Below are positions 14,039-16,583 of a DNA stretch of 16,583 nucleotides, in pieces. Origin of the DNA: Campylobacteraceae bacterium (GTDB lineage: Bacteria > Campylobacterota > Campylobacteria > Campylobacterales > Sulfurospirillaceae); contig JALUXQ010000068.1 of NCBI GenBank assembly GCA_027013265.1, positions 1 to 16,583 on the forward strand, read 5' to 3'. A program made the position numbers and the translations under genes. Position 1 is the stretch's first letter, and each line of letters starts with the position of its first letter. A model generated the notes under the pieces. That model did no database searches, was not told the origin of the DNA, and saw only the letters and a program-made list of their open reading frames with translations.

Positions 14039-14962
14039 ATGGATTTTGCTGGAATATTCCCCGGACAAGGTAGCCAGAAGATTGGCATGGGAAAAGATTT
14101 TTTTGATAACTCAAAACTTGCACGAGAGATGTTTGAGAGGGCTAGCGATAGGCTCGATATCGATTTTGAAAACTTACTGTTTGAAGAGAATGATAAGCTA
14201 GAGCAGACAGAATTTACGCAGCCTGCTATTTTGCTAGTTAGCGTCATCGCTTATAAGCTGTTTTCTTCTCAAATGCAACATAGTGCCAAATATCTGCTAG
14301 GGCATTCGCTAGGAGAGTTTAGTGCGTTAGTTGGTGCAAAAGCACTCGATTATTTAGATGCTCTTGAGCTTGTGCACAACAGAGGTAAACTGATGAGCTT
14401 GGCTTGTGATGGTAAAAATGCAGGTATGATGGCACTTCTTGGCTTAAGTGATGAAAAGACTCAAGATATTGTTTTGAGAGCTAAAGAGAGTGGTAAAAAG
14501 ATATGGTCTGCGAACTATAACTGTGACGGTCAGATAGTGATAGCAGGAGATAAAAATGATCTCTCAAGTTTGGAAGAGACTTTTAAAAATGGTGGAGCGA
14601 AGAGAGCGATTTTATTAAATATGTCTGTTGCTAGTCACTGCCCTTTGTTAAAAAGTGCTCAACCAGAGCTAAATAAGTATTTAGCTAATTTTATAAAAGA
14701 TAGTTTTGAAGTTCCCGTGATTTCAAATGTCACAGCAAAAGAGTATAAAACAAAAGATGACGCGATAAAACTATTGACAAATCAGTTGGTAAAACCTGTT
14801 TTATACAAACAATCCATTTGTGAGATAGAAGATGAAGTGGAAAGATTTATAGAGTTTGGCGGAAGTGTCCTTAAAGGGCTAAATAGAAAAATAACAAAAA
14901 CAAAAACTATATCTATTGTTGATATGAGCAGTTTAGAATCGGCATCATTAGAGATAAAATGA
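14039..14962 (+). CDS. fabD: Malonyl-CoA:ACP transacylase FabD
   Basis: A 307-residue enzyme that transfers malonyl from CoA to acyl carrier protein, supplying fatty-acid elongation. The N-terminal FPGQGSQ is at residues 7-13. The nucleophile elbow is GHSLGE with Ser90, and the catalytic partner is His200 in SVASHCPLL. NRGKLM, with its substrate-carboxylate-binding Arg, is also present. The start is chosen as ATG 14039, 5 bases after AAGGA (14029-14033). An in-frame ATG at 14033 overlaps the previous stop but sits on the ribosome-binding site. Length is normal. The stop overlaps the next gene by 4 bases (ATGA), so the group is cotranscribed. Confidence 0.96.
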   Translation: MDFAGIFPGQGSQKIGMGKDFFDNSKLAREMFERASDRLDIDFENLLFEENDKLEQTEFTQPAILLVSVIAYKLFSSQMQHSAKYLLGHSLGEFSALVGAKALDYLDALELVHNRGKLMSLACDGKNAGMMALLGLSDEKTQDIVLRAKESGKKIWSANYNCDGQIVIAGDKNDLSSLEETFKNGGAKRAILLNMSVASHCPLLKSAQPELNKYLANFIKDSFEVPVISNVTAKEYKTKDDAIKLLTNQLVKPVLYKQSICEIEDEVERFIEFGGSVLKGLNRKITKTKTISIVDMSSLESASLEIK

Positions 14963-15720
14963 GAGCAGTTTTAGCGCAAATTTCACCAAAGTTAAAAAAG
15001 ACTACGCTCCAAGAGTTTAGTAAATTTTTAGAAAATGTGGAAAAAGATGTTGACTTGGTTATCTTTCCAGAGTTGGCACTAAATGGATATCTATTGAAAG
15101 ATGCGGTCTTTGAAGATGCTTACAGTATGAGTGAGCTAGAGGAGTTTGCAAAATTGTCAAGCACGAAAGATTTGGTTTTTGGTGCTGTTTTAAAAGTAGG
15201 ACATAAATTTCACAATAGTGCATTTTACTGCTCAAATGGAAAGATAGATTTTGTCCACCACAAGAGTGCACTGCCAAATTATGGTCTTTTTCAAGAGGCT
15301 AGATTTTTCTTCAAAGGAGATAGTGTAGAGCCATTTGAGAGTAGGTTTGGTAAGACATTTATCGTGATTTGCGAAGAGCTCTATGATGCAAATATAGTGG
15401 CACAAATATCAAATGAAAAACCAGATATGGTTATAGTTATATCAAACTCCCCAACAAGAGGCTTTGGGGATGATGGACTTTTGATTCAAAAGCAGTGGAA
15501 CTCACTTTTGAGAGCTACTGCACTTCTAAGTGGAGCTAATGTGCTGTTTACCAATAGAGTCGGCTTTGAAGATGGACTAGGTTTTTGGGGAGGCTCGTGT
15601 GCCATAACTCCAAAAGCACAAATATCAAAAAGTGCCAAACTCTTTGATGAAGAGTATCTAGGCATTGAGATAGATACAAAATTATCACAAACACAAAAAT
15701 ACCTACTTAGAGAGTATTAG
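14959..15720 (+). CDS. Nitrilase-fold amidase resembling the NAD-synthetase glutaminase domain
   Basis: A 253-residue stand-alone member of the carbon-nitrogen hydrolase (nitrilase) superfamily. The catalytic triad is visible: Glu38 in FPELALNGY, Lys102 in HHKSALPNYG and Cys138 in VICEEL. The block KSALPNYGLFQEARFF closely resembles the K-x-x-LPNYGVFDEKRxF stretch of the N-terminal glutaminase domain of glutamine-dependent NAD synthetase, and the CEE sequence fits the CED of that group. No synthetase domain follows. It could be a glutaminase delivering ammonia to a separate ammonia-dependent NadE, or a different amidase such as omega-amidase. The function is inferred only. The start overlaps fabD as ATGA. 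Confidence 0.88.
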   Translation: MRAVLAQISPKLKKTTLQEFSKFLENVEKDVDLVIFPELALNGYLLKDAVFEDAYSMSELEEFAKLSSTKDLVFGAVLKVGHKFHNSAFYCSNGKIDFVHHKSALPNYGLFQEARFFFKGDSVEPFESRFGKTFIVICEELYDANIVAQISNEKPDMVIVISNSPTRGFGDDGLLIQKQWNSLLRATALLSGANVLFTNRVGFEDGLGFWGGSCAITPKAQISKSAKLFDEEYLGIEIDTKLSQTQKYLLREY

Positions 15721-15728
15721 GAGAGTAA

Positions 15729-16427
15729 ATGAAGATAGCAATCATGGGTGCTATGCCCGAAGAAATTGAGCCATTGTTAGAGTATTTTGGAGAGTATAAA
15801 ATTATAGATTATGCAAAAAACAGATACTACACTTTGGATTATAAAGGGCATGAGATAGTTGTGGCATACAGCAAGATTGGAAAGGTAAATGCAACCATTA
15901 CTGCTGTTACTATGATAGAGAAATTTGGATGCGAAAAACTACTATTTAGTGGGGTTGCAGGTGCGATTCATGATGATTTAAATGTGGGTGACTTAATCAT
16001 CGCTACAAAACTATCTCAGCATGATTTAGACATCACAGCTTTTGGGCATCCTTACGGTTTTGTGCCTGAGGGTGCAGTTTACGAAGATGCCGATAGAGAT
16101 TTGATTGATATTGCAAAGAGCGTGGCTAGTGATAAAAATATCCCAATTATTGAGACCACTATCGCTACTGGCGACCAGTTTATTTGTAATCAAGAAAAAA
16201 AAGAGTGGATAAAAAATACATTTGATGCTGGAGCTTTAGAGATGGAGGGAGCCGCAGTTGCTCTTGCTTGTAACGCTCTGGAGGTTCCATTTTTTATACT
16301 TCGCTCCATCAGTGATGCTGCTGATATGGATGCTAGTTTTAGTTTTGATGAGTTTTTAGAGTCTTCAGCAAAAATTTCTGCACAATTTATTATATCTATG
16401 GTTGACAAGATTGTTAAAATTAAGTAA
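15729..16427 (+). CDS. mtnN: 5'-methylthioadenosine/S-adenosylhomocysteine (and aminodeoxyfutalosine) nucleosidase
   Basis: A 232-residue MTA/SAH nucleosidase. It removes adenine from methylthioadenosine, S-adenosylhomocysteine and 5'-deoxyadenosine. In Helicobacter and Campylobacter, by published work on that family, the enzyme also cleaves aminodeoxyfutalosine in the futalosine route to menaquinone. Catalytic residues are in place: Glu12 (MPEEIE), Glu171 and Glu173 (ALEMEGAA) and Asp196 (SISDAAD). The glycine-rich loop FSGVAGAI is also present. The start is ATG behind AGGAGAG, 8 bases after the nitrilase gene. The start of the next gene may overlap its end by 17 bases. All active-site positions agree with an intact enzyme. 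Confidence 0.96.
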   Translation: MKIAIMGAMPEEIEPLLEYFGEYKIIDYAKNRYYTLDYKGHEIVVAYSKIGKVNATITAVTMIEKFGCEKLLFSGVAGAIHDDLNVGDLIIATKLSQHDLDITAFGHPYGFVPEGAVYEDADRDLIDIAKSVASDKNIPIIETTIATGDQFICNQEKKEWIKNTFDAGALEMEGAAVALACNALEVPFFILRSISDAADMDASFSFDEFLESSAKISAQFIISMVDKIVKIK

Positions 16428-16583
16428 AAAATTACTTAGAATAACAGGCAGAACAAATGCCAGATACCATCTTATAGAAGAAAATGACAAGATACTTTTG
16501 GGGCTTAGCGGTGGCAAAGATTCACTCTGCTTGGCACATGTGCTAAAACATATGCAAAGAGTAGCACCATTTGAATTTGAGTT
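16411..16583 (+). CDS. ttcA: TtcA-type tRNA 2-thiocytidine synthesis protein, N-terminal part (partial)
   Basis: An open frame runs off the right edge. Its first visible conserved region reads KKLLRITGRTNARYHLIEEN followed by DKILLGLSGGKDSL, and the PP-loop SGGKDS (about residues 34-39) marks an ATP pyrophosphatase that adenylates tRNA. The sequence before the loop, including a hydrophobic-plus-acidic (LIEENDKI) stretch, fits TtcA (tRNA C32 thiolation) better than TilS. No ATG lies upstream at a useful place. TTG 16411 is the best start, giving a (M)LKLSKKLL opening, and would overlap mtnN by 17 bases. The start is therefore tentative. The cysteine motifs that would confirm TtcA are beyond the window. 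Confidence 0.75.
   Translation, partial: MLKLSKKLLRITGRTNARYHLIEENDKILLGLSGGKDSLCLAHVLKHMQRVAPFEFE

Overview
The window is a compact, AT-rich, almost entirely plus-strand stretch of bacterial chromosome. Gene order and protein sequences point to Campylobacterota (former Epsilonproteobacteria). The run birA-parA-parB-atpF'-atpF-atpH-atpA-atpG-atpD-atpC-tolQ-tolR-tolA-tolB-pal-cpoB-slyD-fabD-mtnN is, from memory, the order seen around Cj0099-Cj0117 of Campylobacter jejuni. Two genes here are extra relative to that remembered order: a Fis-type regulator between slyD and fabD, and a nitrilase-fold protein between fabD and mtnN. The protein sequences look closer to free-living sulfur-oxidising relatives (Sulfurimonas/Sulfurovum-like) than to host-associated ones, but I cannot fix the genus.

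Region by region: 1-168 is the 3' end of birA, overlapping parA by 4 bases. 165-2020 holds the chromosome-partition genes parA and parB, separated by an unusual 218-base spacer with a degenerate tandem repeat and a long inverted repeat ending at the parB ribosome-binding site. 2151-7930 is an F-type ATP synthase operon encoding b', b, delta, alpha, gamma, beta and epsilon; the membrane subunits a and c are not in the window. Three bases later, 7934-12559 carries the complete Tol-Pal cell-envelope system (TolQ, TolR, TolA, TolB, Pal, CpoB), with a hairpin terminator or attenuator between pal and cpoB. 12713-16583 is a housekeeping and regulatory cluster: the SlyD prolyl isomerase with a cysteine-rich metal-binding tail, a small degenerate sigma-54-activator-like DNA-binding protein, FabD (fatty-acid synthesis), a stand-alone nitrilase-fold amidase resembling the glutaminase domain of NAD synthetase, the MTA/SAH/aminodeoxyfutalosine nucleosidase, and the start of a TtcA-type tRNA thiolation protein.

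Functionally, ATP synthase and Tol-Pal both use the proton gradient across the inner membrane and are laid out as one transcriptional tract. Three intergenic regions (before atpF', pal and slyD) share an extended -10 promoter-like motif TATGnTAnnAT. I see no mobile element, CRISPR array, tRNA or rRNA. No dramatic new system is evident. The best leads are the degenerate sigma-54-like regulator, the NadE-glutaminase-like nitrilase, the structured repeat between parA and parB, and the competing hairpins between pal and cpoB.
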